DNA of 64,000 bases, from contig NZ_CP062253.1 of assembly GCF_014863585.1 (NCBI RefSeq), forward strand, positions 4,959,001 to 5,023,000, given 5' to 3'. Under the pieces are notes generated by a model. It saw nothing but the letters and a program-made list of their open reading frames with translations. It was not told where the DNA came from and ran no database searches. This stretch comes from Pseudomonas gozinkensis. GTDB taxonomy: Bacteria; Pseudomonadota; Gammaproteobacteria; Pseudomonadales; Pseudomonadaceae. This document shows positions 42,765 to 52,022 of the stretch, piece by piece. Every line of letters starts with the position of its first letter. Position 1 is the stretch's first letter. A program made the position numbers and the translations under genes.

Positions 42765-43427
42765 TTACAGCGTGTGCAGGGCCTCGGCGGCGCCCGAACC
42801 GACGAACTCGTTATAACCGGATACGATCACGTAGACCGCGAAATAGCAGAAGATCGCTGCAGATGCCAGGTAGGAATAGCGCAGTAGCTTGTCGCCCAGC
42901 AACTTGCCGCCATGGCTCGCGGCGAAGCACAGGCCCGCCGACCACAACAGCCCGGCGCACAGGAAGCCGCCGAGGAACAGCGCCGAGCTCAAAGGACCGC
43001 CGCCACCGGAGCGGGCAATCAACGTGCCGCCCACTGCTGCGAACCAGAGGATGGCGCTCGGCGACGACATAGCGAGAAAAATCCCACGGAAGAATTCCTT
43101 GCGATGGGAGTTCTGGCCCACTTCGGCCGTCGCCGCCAACTGCGCTTCGTGGTGGATCGCCGAATAGATCATCTTCGCCGCGAAGTAGATCAACAGCGCC
43201 GAACCACCGATCCACAGCACCCAGCGCACGGTTTCGTATTGCAGCAGCACGGTCATCCCGGCCAGCGCCAGCACCGCGTAAATCAGGTCGCCGACGCAGG
43301 TGCCGAGGCCTAATGCGAAGCCCTGAAAATAGCCGCGCTGCATGGCCAGGGTGATCATCGCGATGTTGGCCACGCCGATGTCCAGGCACAGCGAAAGGCT
43401 CAGCAAGAAGCCGCTGGTGAATTCCAT
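42765..43427 (-). CDS. LysE-family translocator
   Basis: A 220-residue membrane protein with about six helices (GFLLSLSLCLDIGVANIAMITLAMQRG; ALGLGTCVGDLIYAVLALAG; GIFLAMSSPSAILWFAAVGG). It belongs to the LysE/RhtB exporters of amino acids. The substrate is unknown. ATG 43427 is used; the longer upstream frame is not supported. A divergent aminotransferase gene (alaC) is 139 bases away. Confidence 0.87.
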   Translation of the reverse strand: MEFTSGFLLSLSLCLDIGVANIAMITLAMQRGYFQGFALGLGTCVGDLIYAVLALAGMTVLLQYETVRWVLWIGGSALLIYFAAKMIYSAIHHEAQLAATAEVGQNSHRKEFFRGIFLAMSSPSAILWFAAVGGTLIARSGGGGPLSSALFLGGFLCAGLLWSAGLCFAASHGGKLLGDKLLRYSYLASAAIFCYFAVYVIVSGYNEFVGSGAAEALHTL

Positions 43428-43566
43428 TAACCGTTTTCCTTGGGAAAAAATTGTTGTCGTGCACGCTGGACAGTCTGCCATCGCTGCCCTTATCTTCCGC
43501 CACAGGTCACCGCAGTGACCAGCGTCGCTCGGACGGTTCCGGGCGCTTACGTTATCCGAGGCAACA

Positions 43567-44784
43567 ATGGCTGAACAAGGTTCGCCGCGCCGCTTTGCGC
43601 GCATAGATCGACTCCCCCCTTACGTTTTCAACATCACTGCCGAGCTGAAGATGGCCGCCCGACGTCGTGGCGAAGACATCATCGACTTGAGCATGGGCAA
43701 CCCCGACGGCGCCACGCCGCCGCACATCGTTGAAAAACTGGTGCAGGTTGCACAACGCGAAGACACCCACGGTTACTCGACGTCCAAGGGCATTCCGCGC
43801 CTGCGTCGGGCGATTTCCAACTGGTACAAGGAACGCTACGAGGTCGAGATCGACCCGGAAAGCGAAGCCATCGTCACCATCGGTTCCAAGGAAGGCCTGG
43901 CGCACCTGATGCTGGCGACCCTGGATCAGGGCGACACCGTGCTGGTGCCGAACCCGAGCTACCCGATTCACATTTACGGTGCCGTGATTGCCGGCGCCCA
44001 GGTGCGGTCGGTGCCGCTGGTGCCGGGCGTGGACTTCTTCGCCGAGCTGGAACGGGCGATTCGCGGCTCGATCCCGAAACCGAAGATGATGATCCTCGGC
44101 TTCCCGTCCAACCCGACCGCGCAGTGCGTGGAGCTGGATTTCTTCGAACGGGTGATCGCCCTCGCCAAACAGTACGACGTACTGGTGGTGCACGACCTGG
44201 CCTACGCCGACATCGTCTACGACGGCTGGAAAGCCCCTTCGATCATGCAGGTGCCGGGCGCCAAGGACATCGCGGTGGAGTTTTTCACCCTGTCCAAGAG
44301 CTACAACATGGCGGGCTGGCGCATTGGTTTCATGGTCGGCAACCCGGAGCTGGTCAACGCCCTGGCGCGGATCAAGAGCTACCACGACTACGGCACGTTC
44401 ACCCCGCTGCAGGTGGCCGCGATTGCTGCGCTGGAAGGCGATCAGCAGTGCGTGCGTGACATCGCCGAACAGTATCGCCAGCGCCGCAATGTGCTGGTCA
44501 AAGGCCTGCATGAACTGGGCTGGATGGTCGAGAACCCGAAAGCTTCGATGTACGTCTGGGCGAAGATTCCCGACGCCTATGCGCACCTCGGTTCGCTGGA
44601 GTTCGCCAAGAAACTGCTGGCCGAAGCCAAGGTTTGTGTCTCGCCGGGTGTTGGCTTCGGTGAGTACGGCGACGATCATGTGCGCTTCGCGCTGATCGAA
44701 AACCAGGACCGGATTCGCCAGGCAGTACGCGGGATTCGCGGGATGTTCCGGGCGGATGGCTTGGCACCGAAAACAAGCGGTTGA
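43567..44784 (+). CDS. alaC: Alanine/glutamate-pyruvate aminotransferase AlaC-like
   Basis: A 405-residue class I/II PLP aminotransferase. The PLP lysine is K244 in LSKSYNMAG; the NPTAQ and [11 protein letters not shown] motifs and the C-terminal RFALIEN block agree with AlaC, which transfers an amino group between glutamate and pyruvate. It is divergent from a LysE exporter. Downstream lie an REP pair and a perfect terminator. Assignment to AlaC rather than another close subgroup is by overall resemblance. Confidence 0.88.
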   Translation: MAEQGSPRRFARIDRLPPYVFNITAELKMAARRRGEDIIDLSMGNPDGATPPHIVEKLVQVAQREDTHGYSTSKGIPRLRRAISNWYKERYEVEIDPESEAIVTIGSKEGLAHLMLATLDQGDTVLVPNPSYPIHIYGAVIAGAQVRSVPLVPGVDFFAELERAIRGSIPKPKMMILGFPSNPTAQCVELDFFERVIALAKQYDVLVVHDLAYADIVYDGWKAPSIMQVPGAKDIAVEFFTLSKSYNMAGWRIGFMVGNPELVNALARIKSYHDYGTFTPLQVAAIAALEGDQQCVRDIAEQYRQRRNVLVKGLHELGWMVENPKASMYVWAKIPDAYAHLGSLEFAKKLLAEAKVCVSPGVGFGEYGDDHVRFALIENQDRIRQAVRGIRGMFRADGLAPKTSG

Positions 44785-44794
44785 CGCAAAACCT

Positions 44795-44882
44795 GTGGGA
44801 GCGAACTTGCTCGCGATGAGGCCGTCACTGCAACAAAGATGTCGACTGGACCACCGCTATCGCGAGCAAGCTCGCGCCCACA
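44795..44882. repeat. REP pair
   Basis: GTGGGAGCGAACTTGCTCGCGA and TCGCGAGCAAGCTCGCGCCCAC; both have single-base changes from the consensus. They lie between alaC and the terminator. Confidence 0.7.
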
Positions 44883-44915
44883 AAGATTTGTGGATTCCGT
44901 GAAAAGTCATCACCC

Positions 44916-44947
44916 ACAAAAAAACCGCATCGCTGCGGTTTTTTTGT
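44916..44947. terminator. Bidirectional intrinsic terminator between alaC and gntT
   Basis: A 14-bp perfect stem ACAAAAAAACCGCA/TGCGGTTTTTTTGT with loop TCGC. It terminates both convergent genes. Confidence 0.9.
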
Positions 44948-44962
44948 GCCTTGCGTTCGAGG

Positions 44963-46315
44963 TTAAACGAACAGCGACAACAACAGAATAAAGCCCAAAC
45001 CCACCACCGACAGGATGGTTTCCATCGCCGTCCAGGTCTTGAAGGTCTCGGCCACGGTCATGTTGAAGTACTGCTTCACCAGCCAGAAACCGGCGTCGTT
45101 GACGTGGGACAGGATCAGCGAGCCGGCACCGGTGGCCAGCACCAGCAACTCACGGTTCACGCCCGGGATCATCCCGACCACCGGCACCACGATGCCCGCG
45201 CCCGTGATGGTCGCCACGGTGGCCGAACCGGTCGCGATGCGGATCACCGCCGCCACCAGCCACGCCAGCAGGATCGGCGAGATCTGCGCGCTGACCGCCA
45301 TGTGGCCGATCACGTCACCCACGCCGCTGGTCACCAGCATCTGCTTGAAGCCACCGCCGGCACCGATGATCAGAATGATCGCGGCAGTCGGCGCCAGGCT
45401 CGCGTCGAGCCATTTGAGCATCTGCTGAGAACCGATGCCCTGCTTGTAGCCGAAGGTGTACAGCGACAGCAGCAATGCCAGCAGCAGCGCCGAAATCGGG
45501 TGACCGATCATGTCCATCCAGGTGCGGAAGAAATGACCGTCCGGCAGCGCCACGTCAGCGAAGGTTTTCAGCAGCATCAGGAACACCGGCAGCAGCACGG
45601 TGACCAGGGTGATGCCGAAGCTTGGCAGATCCTGCGAGTCCGACTCACGGGCCAGTTGATCCACCAGTTCCTGATTCGGCGTACCGGGAATGTGCTTGGC
45701 GATGAACGTACCGAAGATCGGGCCGGCGATGATGGCGGTCGGCAGCGCAACGATCAGACCGTAGAGAATGGTCTTGCCGATGTCGGCACCGAACACGCCG
45801 ATGGCCAGCAGCGGGCCCGGGTGCGGCGGAACCAGACCATGCACGGCGGACAGGCCGGCGAGCAGCGGGATACCGATCTTGATGATCGACACGCCGGTAC
45901 GGCGAGCCACGATGAACACCAGCGGAATCAGCAGCACGAAGCCGATTTCGAAGAACAGCGGAATGCCCACCAGGAACGCGGCGAACATCATCGCCCACTG
46001 CACCTTGTCCTTGCCGAAGGCGCGGATCAGGGTCTGGGCGATCTGATCGGCACCGCCGGACTCCGCCATCATCTTGCCGAGCATCGTACCCAGCGCGAGG
46101 ATGATGCCGACGAAACCGAGCACGCCACCGAAGCCGTCCTGGAACGCCTTGATGATGGTGCCGATCGGCATGCCGGACGTCAGGCCGAGGAACGCGGCGG
46201 CGATGGTCAGGGCAATGAAGGGGTGAATCTTGAATTTGGTGATCAGGACGATGAGTCCGATCACCGTGACTACTGCATCAAGCAGCAGGTAGGCGTCATG
46301 GGACATGCCAAACAT
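44963..46315 (-). CDS. gntT: Gluconate permease GntT (GntP family)
   Basis: A 450-residue inner-membrane gluconate:H+ symporter with about 12 helices. The VSGMPIGTIIKAFQDGFGGVLGF, HPGPLLAIGVFGADIGKT and NDAGFWLVKQYFNMT motifs are those of the GntP family. It lies 82 bases downstream of gntK, with an operator-like site in that gap (46376-46389). Confidence 0.92.
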   Translation of the reverse strand: MFGMSHDAYLLLDAVVTVIGLIVLITKFKIHPFIALTIAAAFLGLTSGMPIGTIIKAFQDGFGGVLGFVGIILALGTMLGKMMAESGGADQIAQTLIRAFGKDKVQWAMMFAAFLVGIPLFFEIGFVLLIPLVFIVARRTGVSIIKIGIPLLAGLSAVHGLVPPHPGPLLAIGVFGADIGKTILYGLIVALPTAIIAGPIFGTFIAKHIPGTPNQELVDQLARESDSQDLPSFGITLVTVLLPVFLMLLKTFADVALPDGHFFRTWMDMIGHPISALLLALLLSLYTFGYKQGIGSQQMLKWLDASLAPTAAIILIIGAGGGFKQMLVTSGVGDVIGHMAVSAQISPILLAWLVAAVIRIATGSATVATITGAGIVVPVVGMIPGVNRELLVLATGAGSLILSHVNDAGFWLVKQYFNMTVAETFKTWTAMETILSVVGLGFILLLSLFV

Positions 46316-46375
46316 TGGGGGTGTCTCCTGGTTTGTTGTTGTTATTAAAGCGGGTTAATCAGAAGTCGAAAGGAC

Positions 46376-46389
46376 AGCGCTATCTTCGC
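46376..46389 (-). promoter_or_regulatory. GntR operator-like site before gntT
   Basis: AGCGCTATCTTCGC matches AGCGCTA-N-CTT-N-GT, the reverse complement of the published P. aeruginosa GntR site as I recall it (AC-N-AAG-N-TAGCGCT), except GC for GT at the end. It lies between gntK and gntT, and would allow gntT to have its own regulated promoter. Confidence 0.6.
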
Positions 46390-46397
46390 AATCACAC

Positions 46398-46931
46398 TCA
46401 TACCGCCTGTTTCAGGCCATGGGCCTGCCACCAGACGTGGGCTTGCGACGCCAGTTCTTCAACGCTGTGGATCGAAGCATTCAGGGCCAGGGTCAACGGC
46501 TCGCCCTTGGGCGATTCGAGGGTGGCGAACTGGCTTTCGATCAAGGTGGCCGGCATGAAGTGGCCCGGACGGTGGGACACACGTTCGGCCGCCACTTCCG
46601 GCGTCAATTCGAGGAACACGAAGCCCAGGCCCGGCAAGGCGCTGCGCAGACGTTCGCGATAAATGTGCTTGAGGGCCGAGCAGGTCAGCACCGGGCGTTC
46701 GCCCAGGGCATCGACGCGACGCAGTTCGTCGCACAGGCTGTCGAGCCAGCCGGCACGGTCTTCGTCGTTCAGGGGGATCCCCGCGCTCATCTTTTCGATG
46801 TTCGCGGCCGGATGGAAAGTATCGCCTTCAATGGCAGTGGCGCCGCTCAATTGGCACAGGGCCTCGCTGACGCACGTCTTGCCGCAACCGGCAACGCCCA
46901 TGATGACCAGGGCGGTGATGGGATGATTCAT
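46398..46931 (-). CDS. gntK: Gluconokinase
   Basis: A 177-residue P-loop kinase that phosphorylates gluconate at C-6 for the Entner-Doudoroff pathway. Walker A GVAGCGKT is at residues 12-19; EGDTFHPAANIEKMSAGIPLNDEDR and FLELTPEVAAERVSHRPGHFMP are family signatures. It is divergent from gntR with two operator-like sites between them, and upstream of gntT on the same strand. Confidence 0.95.
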   Translation of the reverse strand: MNHPITALVIMGVAGCGKTCVSEALCQLSGATAIEGDTFHPAANIEKMSAGIPLNDEDRAGWLDSLCDELRRVDALGERPVLTCSALKHIYRERLRSALPGLGFVFLELTPEVAAERVSHRPGHFMPATLIESQFATLESPKGEPLTLALNASIHSVEELASQAHVWWQAHGLKQAV

Positions 46932-46952
46932 GTAACACCTCAGCGCGCAGAC

Positions 46953-46966
46953 AGCGCTACCTTTGC
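46953..46966. promoter_or_regulatory. GntR operator-like site before gntK
   Basis: AGCGCTACCTTTGC is the second copy of the AGCGCTA-N-CTT pattern, 22 bases upstream of the gntK start. Confidence 0.65.
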
Positions 46967-47104
46967 TAGCTATGACTCTAGTGCACAGGCAGAAGTTGCC
47001 GACGCCTTCTTGTCGTTTTTTTGGGTTGCAGCAGGTTTTGTCGGTACGCCAAAAAGCGAGGATCAGGCAGGACCTCGCTTACGCATTTGCAGCTGCATAA
47101 GGAC

Positions 47105-47118
47105 AGCGCTACCTTAGT
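47105..47118. promoter_or_regulatory. GntR operator-like site before gntR
   Basis: AGCGCTACCTTAGT matches the recalled consensus AGCGCTA-N-CTT-N-GT completely. It lies 30 bases upstream of the gntR ATG, consistent with autoregulation. Confidence 0.7.
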
Positions 47119-47147
47119 GCCTTGATTTTTGTTTGGCAAGCCGCCCG

Positions 47148-48179
47148 ATGACCACCCCTAAAAACGATAAAAACACCCGCACCACCGGCCGTCCCACCCT
47201 CAATGAAGTCGCCCGTCTGGCCGGCGTCAGCCCGATTACCGCCTCCCGCGCCCTGCGTGGGGTCAGCACGGTGGCCACCGAACTGGTGGAAAAAGTCCAG
47301 AAAGCCGCGCTGGAACTCAACTATGTGGTCAACCCCGCCGCCCGCGCCCTGGCCTCGGCCCAGAGCCATTCGGTGGTGGTCCTGGTGCCTTCTCTTTCCA
47401 ACCTGTTGTTCATCGACACCCTGGAAGCCATTCATCGGGTGCTGACGCCAAAAGGCTTCGAAGTGCTGATCGGCAACTTCCACTATTCCCGCGATGAAGA
47501 AGAAAACCTGCTGCGTAACTACATGGCTTATCAGCCACGCGGCTTGCTGCTGACCGGCTTCGACCGCACCGAAAGCTCGCGGCGGATGATCGAGGCCAGC
47601 AACATTCCCTGCGTGTACATGATGGAACTGGACAGCGCCGCCGGGGTGAACTGCGTCGGTTTTTCCCAGCTCAGCGCCGGCGAAACCGCTGCCGAGCATT
47701 TGCTGTCCCGTGGCCGCAAGCGTCTGGCTTACATTGGCGCGCAACTCGATCAGCGCACCCTCCTGCGTGGCGAAGGCTTTCGCAAGGCGTTGCAGAAGGC
47801 CGGCCTCTACGACCCGGATCTGGAAGTGTTGACCCCGCGTTCATCGTCCGTAGGACTGGGTGGCGAGTTGTTCCTGCAATTGCTGGCAGCGCATCCGGAT
47901 GTCGATGCGATCTTCTTCGGCAACGACGACCTCGCCCAGGGCGCCCTGCTCGAAGCGCTGCGCAACGGAATCAGGATCCCCGAGCAAGTGGCAATCCTCG
48001 GCTTCAACGACCTGCCGATGTCGGAGCACATGGTGCCGCGCCTGAGCAGCATCAACACCCCCCGTGAAGCGATCGGCAAGCGAGCGGCAGAGCAGATGCT
48101 GACGCTGATGGCCGGCAACAGCGTGGCGCGGCCGGTCGAAGACATGGGCTTCGAACTGAAGATTCGCGAAAGTACATAA
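47148..48179 (+). CDS. gntR: LacI-family gluconate regulator GntR
   Basis: A 343-residue repressor. The LacI HTH is PTLNEVARLAGVSPITASRALRG, with hinge AARALAS; then a sugar-binding domain (VVVLVPSLSNLLFIDTLEAIHRV; IFFGNDDLAQGALLEAL). It is divergent from gntK and flanked by operator-like sites. By analogy it represses gntK-gntT and itself until gluconate or 6-phosphogluconate binds. ATG 47148 gives the standard LacI length; an upstream TTG start 15 bases earlier is possible. Confidence 0.9.
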   Translation: MTTPKNDKNTRTTGRPTLNEVARLAGVSPITASRALRGVSTVATELVEKVQKAALELNYVVNPAARALASAQSHSVVVLVPSLSNLLFIDTLEAIHRVLTPKGFEVLIGNFHYSRDEEENLLRNYMAYQPRGLLLTGFDRTESSRRMIEASNIPCVYMMELDSAAGVNCVGFSQLSAGETAAEHLLSRGRKRLAYIGAQLDQRTLLRGEGFRKALQKAGLYDPDLEVLTPRSSSVGLGGELFLQLLAAHPDVDAIFFGNDDLAQGALLEALRNGIRIPEQVAILGFNDLPMSEHMVPRLSSINTPREAIGKRAAEQMLTLMAGNSVARPVEDMGFELKIREST

Positions 48180-48192
48180 TCCCGAAACTCCT

Positions 48193-48280
48193 GTGGGAGC
48201 TGGCTTGCCAGCGATGGCGTCAGGTCAGTCGATAAATTGTGGACCGATCCACCGCTATCGCTGGCAAGCCAGCTCCCACA
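48193..48280. repeat. REP pair (CTGGCTTGCCAG type)
   Basis: GTGGGAGCTGGCTTGCCAGCGA and its inverse, ~45 bases apart, behind gntR. Confidence 0.75.
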
Positions 48281-48301
48281 AATTTTGCGGTACTCCCCAG
48301 T

Positions 48302-49189
48302 TCAAGGTTCGGCTTTTACCCGGCCGAGGAGCTCAACCAACGCCAGCGCGCCCTTCTGTAGCGGCTGGCTCTTGAGCCACACCGCGTGCACCGGCAGCAC
48401 CAGGCCGTTTTCGATGTTGCGGAAATTCAGGCGTTTCAGCCGTCCGCTATTGAGCCACGGCTGCACCACCGACAGCGGAAAATTACCCCAGCCCAACCCT
48501 GCCTCGACCATCTCCAGTGCCGTCTCCAGGTTGTCCGTGCGCCAGTGGGATTCGGCCACCAGCGGCCGGGTTTCGCTGATTGGCAAGTCGCGGCTGCCGA
48601 CGACGATCTGCCGCACATGCACCAGATCTTCGAGAAACAGATCCTGCCCCTGCAACAGCGGACTGTCCGCCGCCAGCGTGGCGATCATCCGTTCACTGCC
48701 GACGAACTGAAACCGTTCCAGCACGTTCACGCTCAACCCGGCGAACGCCAGGCATACGCTGATTCGATCGCTGTGAAGCATCGCCAGCACGTCGTCCTGC
48801 GGCGCGGTCAGTACTTCGATGTCGAGCAGCGGATGGCGCTCGCTGATCACCTTCATGGCCCCCAACAGCCGTCGACGATCAATGTCCGCCGCTACGCCAA
48901 TCGACAACTTGCTCTCCAGCCCCAGCGACAACTGCACCGCGTGCACCTGCAATTGCTTGAGCTGATCGGCGATCAGCCGCGCATGGGGCACCAGCGACAG
49001 CGCCATTGCCGTGGGTTGCGGTTCGCGGTGACTGCGATCAAACAGCGAGTAACCGAGTTCCGCCTCCAGATTGCCGATGGCCATGCTCACCGCCGACGGG
49101 ACTTTGCCCAATGCCCTGGCCGCTGCGGAAAACGAACCGCGCTCGATCACGGCGAGAAACAGCTCGATGCTTTCGCTGTTGAAATTCAC
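48302..49189 (-). CDS. LysR-family regulator divergent from second PACE gene
   Basis: A 295-residue LysR regulator. HTH ESIELFLAVIERGSFSAAARALGKVPSAVSMAIGNLEAELG, then an effector-binding domain. I chose GTG 49189, because AGGTG lies six bases before it; a GTG three codons earlier is the other option. It is divergent from the PACE pump gene at 49311 and its likely activator. Confidence 0.8.
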   Translation of the reverse strand: MNFNSESIELFLAVIERGSFSAAARALGKVPSAVSMAIGNLEAELGYSLFDRSHREPQPTAMALSLVPHARLIADQLKQLQVHAVQLSLGLESKLSIGVAADIDRRRLLGAMKVISERHPLLDIEVLTAPQDDVLAMLHSDRISVCLAFAGLSVNVLERFQFVGSERMIATLAADSPLLQGQDLFLEDLVHVRQIVVGSRDLPISETRPLVAESHWRTDNLETALEMVEAGLGWGNFPLSVVQPWLNSGRLKRLNFRNIENGLVLPVHAVWLKSQPLQKGALALVELLGRVKAEP

Positions 49190-49310
49190 TTCGTACACCT
49201 ATCAATAAAACTGAAAGCTTCTGACTTTTTCTGTCACCTCTATTGAAGCTATCTTTCGTCGCCTTCGCCAGCCCCACTGGCCACAAGTCGCAAGAAAGAG
49301 GCAATTCCCC

Positions 49311-49751
49311 ATGCAAGGCGTCAAACGCAAACTGGTCTACGTGTCGCTCTATGAAGTGATCGGCATGACCTTCTCGGCCCTCGGCCTGGCCCTGTTGTCC
49401 GGCACTTCGCCCGGCAGCACCGGCCCGCTGGCGGTGATCATCACCACCATCGCCGTGACCTGGAACTTCATCTACACCTCGCTGTTCGAGCGCTGGGAAA
49501 GCCGCCAGGTGTCGCGCACCCGCACGGTGAAACGGCGCATCGCCCACGCCGTCGGCTTCCAGCTGACGCTGATCGTGTTCCTGATTCCTCTGATCGCGTG
49601 GTGGATGAACATCAGTCTGGTGCAGGCCTTTCTGCTGGATCTGGCGCTGATCGTGTTCATCCCTTGCTACACCTTCGCGTTCAACTGGCTGTTCGATAAG
49701 GTGTTCGGCCTTCCGGCCTCGGCACTGCCGGATCCGCAGCCCGCGACATAA
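49311..49751 (+). CDS. PACE-family efflux protein (second copy)
   Basis: A 146-residue four-helix pump with the repeated PACE motifs (SLYEVIGMTFSALGL; WNFIYTSLFERWE; RRIAHAVGFQLTLIVFLIPLIAWW; YTFAFNWLFDKVFG). Similar in kind to the gene at 34677-35114 but diverged. A LysR regulator is divergent. Substrate class: amphipathic biocides, by family. Confidence 0.85.
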   Translation: MQGVKRKLVYVSLYEVIGMTFSALGLALLSGTSPGSTGPLAVIITTIAVTWNFIYTSLFERWESRQVSRTRTVKRRIAHAVGFQLTLIVFLIPLIAWWMNISLVQAFLLDLALIVFIPCYTFAFNWLFDKVFGLPASALPDPQPAT

Positions 49752-49876
49752 ATCGTTAATTGGTAAGCGGATATTGCAAGAAATCGGCGGTTTTGCCGCG
49801 CCAACCGCCGATATAAACAATCCTTGATTTCCGATAGCAGGCTAAGCTTTTCCATCAATAAAAAATGGATCTGCCC

Positions 49877-51298
49877 ATGACTGCACACGCCCCCGCCGCG
49901 CAACGCGACGGCATCGACCCGATACGCGCCGCCGAGATTTCTGCCCGCATCGACCGCCTTCCGGCAGTCGCCACGATCTGGCGGCTGGTGGCGCTGCTGT
50001 CGATCGGTGGTTTCTTCGAACTGTACGACCTGTTCCAGACCGCCTACATCAGCCCCGGCCTGATCCGCGACGGTATCTTCGCCACCGGTAATCAGGGCGT
50101 GTTCGGTTTCTCCGATCAGGCCGCGTTCGCCTCGGCGACGTTCCTCGGCCTGTTTCTCGGCGCCAGCCTGCTCAGCCCGATGGCGGACCGTTTCGGGCGA
50201 CGCGCGATCTTCACCTTCGCGCTGGTCTGGTACACCGTGGCCACAGTGCTGATGGGCGTGCAGAGTTCGGCACTGGGGATCATCTGCATGCGTTTTCTGG
50301 TGGGCATCGGCCTCGGCATCGAGCTGGTGACCATCGACGCCTACCTCTCGGAACTGGTGCCCAAGCGCATGCGCAGTTCGGCGTTCGCCTTCGCGTTTTT
50401 TGTGCAGTTTCTGTCAGTGCCGGCGGTGGCATTGATGTCCTGGTGGCTGGTGCCGCAGGCGCCGTTCGGGGTGTCCGGCTGGCGTTGGGTGGTGCTGGCG
50501 AGCGCGGTGTTTGCGCTGTTCATCTGGTGGCTGCGCAAACGCCTGCCGGAGTCGCCGCGCTGGCTGGCCCAACATGGCCGTTTCGATGAGGCCAACCGGA
50601 TTCTCGATGGCATCGAGGCGCGCTGCGAAAAAGATCACCGCCAGCCACTGGACGCACCGGAAGCCGTGGCCGTGGATGTCGAAGGCAAGGGCCGTTTCGC
50701 CGATATCTGGCAGCCACCGTACCGCCGCCGCGCATTGATGCTGATCGTCTTCCACATCTTCCAGGCCATCGGTTTCTTCGGCTTCGGCAACTGGTTGCCG
50801 GCGCTGCTTTCCGGTCAGGGCGTCAGCGTCACTCACAGCCTGATGTACGCGTTCATCATCACCCTCGCCTACCCGCTCGGGCCGCTGCTGTTCGTCAAAT
50901 TCGCCAACCGCTTCGAGAACAAGTGGCAGATCGTCGGCTCGGCCCTGGGTGCCATGACTTTCGGCACGTTGTTCGCGTTGCAGACCAGCGCCTTCGGCCT
51001 GATCTTCTGCGGCGTGATGATCACCTTCTGCAACGCCTGGCTGAGCTTCAGTTACCACTCCTATCAGAGCGAACTGTTCCCCACCAACATCCGCGCCCGG
51101 GCGGTGGGTTTCTGTTATTCGTTCAGTCGCTTGTCGACGGTGTTCAGCAGCCTGTTGATCGGTCTGTTCCTCGACCACTTCGGCACACCGGGCGTATTGG
51201 CGTTCATCGTCGCCAGCATGCTGATTGTGATGTTGACCATCGGTTATTTCGGCCCTCGCACCCGCAACCTGGCGCTGGAAAACATCGCCCATCGCTGA
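49877..51298 (+). CDS. MFS transporter (sugar/aromatic-acid type symporter)
   Basis: A 473-residue major facilitator with 12 predicted helices. MADRFGRRAIFTFALVWYTVATV and the long central loop with RWLAQHGRFDEANRILDGIE follow the sugar-porter-like pattern. No substrate is evident from neighbours. ATG 49877 is used with a weak GGA ribosome site; an ATG four codons earlier is equally possible. Confidence 0.82.
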   Translation: MTAHAPAAQRDGIDPIRAAEISARIDRLPAVATIWRLVALLSIGGFFELYDLFQTAYISPGLIRDGIFATGNQGVFGFSDQAAFASATFLGLFLGASLLSPMADRFGRRAIFTFALVWYTVATVLMGVQSSALGIICMRFLVGIGLGIELVTIDAYLSELVPKRMRSSAFAFAFFVQFLSVPAVALMSWWLVPQAPFGVSGWRWVVLASAVFALFIWWLRKRLPESPRWLAQHGRFDEANRILDGIEARCEKDHRQPLDAPEAVAVDVEGKGRFADIWQPPYRRRALMLIVFHIFQAIGFFGFGNWLPALLSGQGVSVTHSLMYAFIITLAYPLGPLLFVKFANRFENKWQIVGSALGAMTFGTLFALQTSAFGLIFCGVMITFCNAWLSFSYHSYQSELFPTNIRARAVGFCYSFSRLSTVFSSLLIGLFLDHFGTPGVLAFIVASMLIVMLTIGYFGPRTRNLALENIAHR

Positions 51299-51305
51299 CG
51301 GACGA

Positions 51306-51342
51306 CGGTCATCCTCTGCCGCCCACCGGCAAGGGATGACCG
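51306..51342 (+). terminator. Hairpin downstream of the MFS gene
   Basis: The arms CGGTCATCC and GGGATGACCG close a 15-18-base loop, ~8 bases after the stop. A T-run is lacking; it may act as a stability element or weak terminator. Confidence 0.4.
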
Positions 51343-51396
51343 CTTCGCCTGTCCATGAAAAATCACAAACCTTTGAAATAAAAGGACTTATTCGAT

Positions 51397-51412
51397 AGGC
51401 ACGGTATTTGCT
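51397..51412 (+). promoter_or_regulatory. Sigma-54 (RpoN) promoter
   Basis: AGGCACGGTATTTGCT matches the -24/-12 consensus TGGCACG-N4-TTGCW except for one base. GG at 51398-51399 and GC at 51410-51411 have the obligatory 10-base spacing. The start would be ~51423, giving a ~29-base leader for the gene at 51452. Confidence 0.75.
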
Positions 51413-51451
51413 GCCCAGGGCTGACAGTCATTACCTACAGGTTCTTTCATC

Positions 51452-52018
51452 ATGTTGGTCAGTGCAAAACAACAGCAAATCATCCACCTGCCCAAGCAGC
51501 TGAATGACGATGCAACCGCCACCGCAGCGGCCGGCCTGCAAGGCGGACTGCACGGCGCGATGCTGCAGACCCTGCAAAACCAGGCCCAGGCGCAAACCGC
51601 CGAAGCCACCGCCAAAGTGCAGGAATCGGCCACCCAACTGGCGACCCAACAAGTCAGCGAAGCCACGCGCATCAGCGACAACGTCGATGAAGCGTTCGCC
51701 AAGACCCGCGTCGCCCTGCAAACCTCCGATACTTCGTCGTCCAAATCCACGGGCTCATCGGCCCTGGACGAGTTCAAGGACTACATGAGCAAAACGCCGG
51801 AACAGCGTCTGCGCGACAGTATCCTCCAGGAAATGGGCCTGACCGAGGACGACATCAAAGCCATGCCGCCGGAGAAACAACTGGCCATCGGCAAAGAGAT
51901 CGCCGAGCGCCTGCAGGACAAGATGAAGCTGGCCGAAGCCGAGAAGCAGAACAAACAAGACGCCAACTCGGCAAAGATCAGCGACGAGTCGGCAGACAAG
52001 TTCCTCGCCGCACTCTGA
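51452..52018 (+). CDS. Hypothetical Ala/Gln-rich protein behind a sigma-54 promoter
   Basis: A 188-residue protein I do not recognise. Residues ~20-110 are Ala/Gln/Thr-rich and helical (HGAMLQTLQNQAQAQTAEATAKVQESATQLATQQ). Residues ~115-188 are more ordered (SALDEFKDYMSKTPEQRLRDSILQEMGLTEDDIKAMPPEKQLAIGKEIAERLQDKM). No signal peptide or membrane helix. Pseudomonas sigma-54 genes are often linked with flagella, nitrogen or export; flagellar or type-III-type export is possible. ATG 51452 has AGGTTC nearby, a weak ribosome site. Confidence 0.65.
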   Translation: MLVSAKQQQIIHLPKQLNDDATATAAAGLQGGLHGAMLQTLQNQAQAQTAEATAKVQESATQLATQQVSEATRISDNVDEAFAKTRVALQTSDTSSSKSTGSSALDEFKDYMSKTPEQRLRDSILQEMGLTEDDIKAMPPEKQLAIGKEIAERLQDKMKLAEAEKQNKQDANSAKISDESADKFLAAL

Positions 52019-52022
52019 CACC

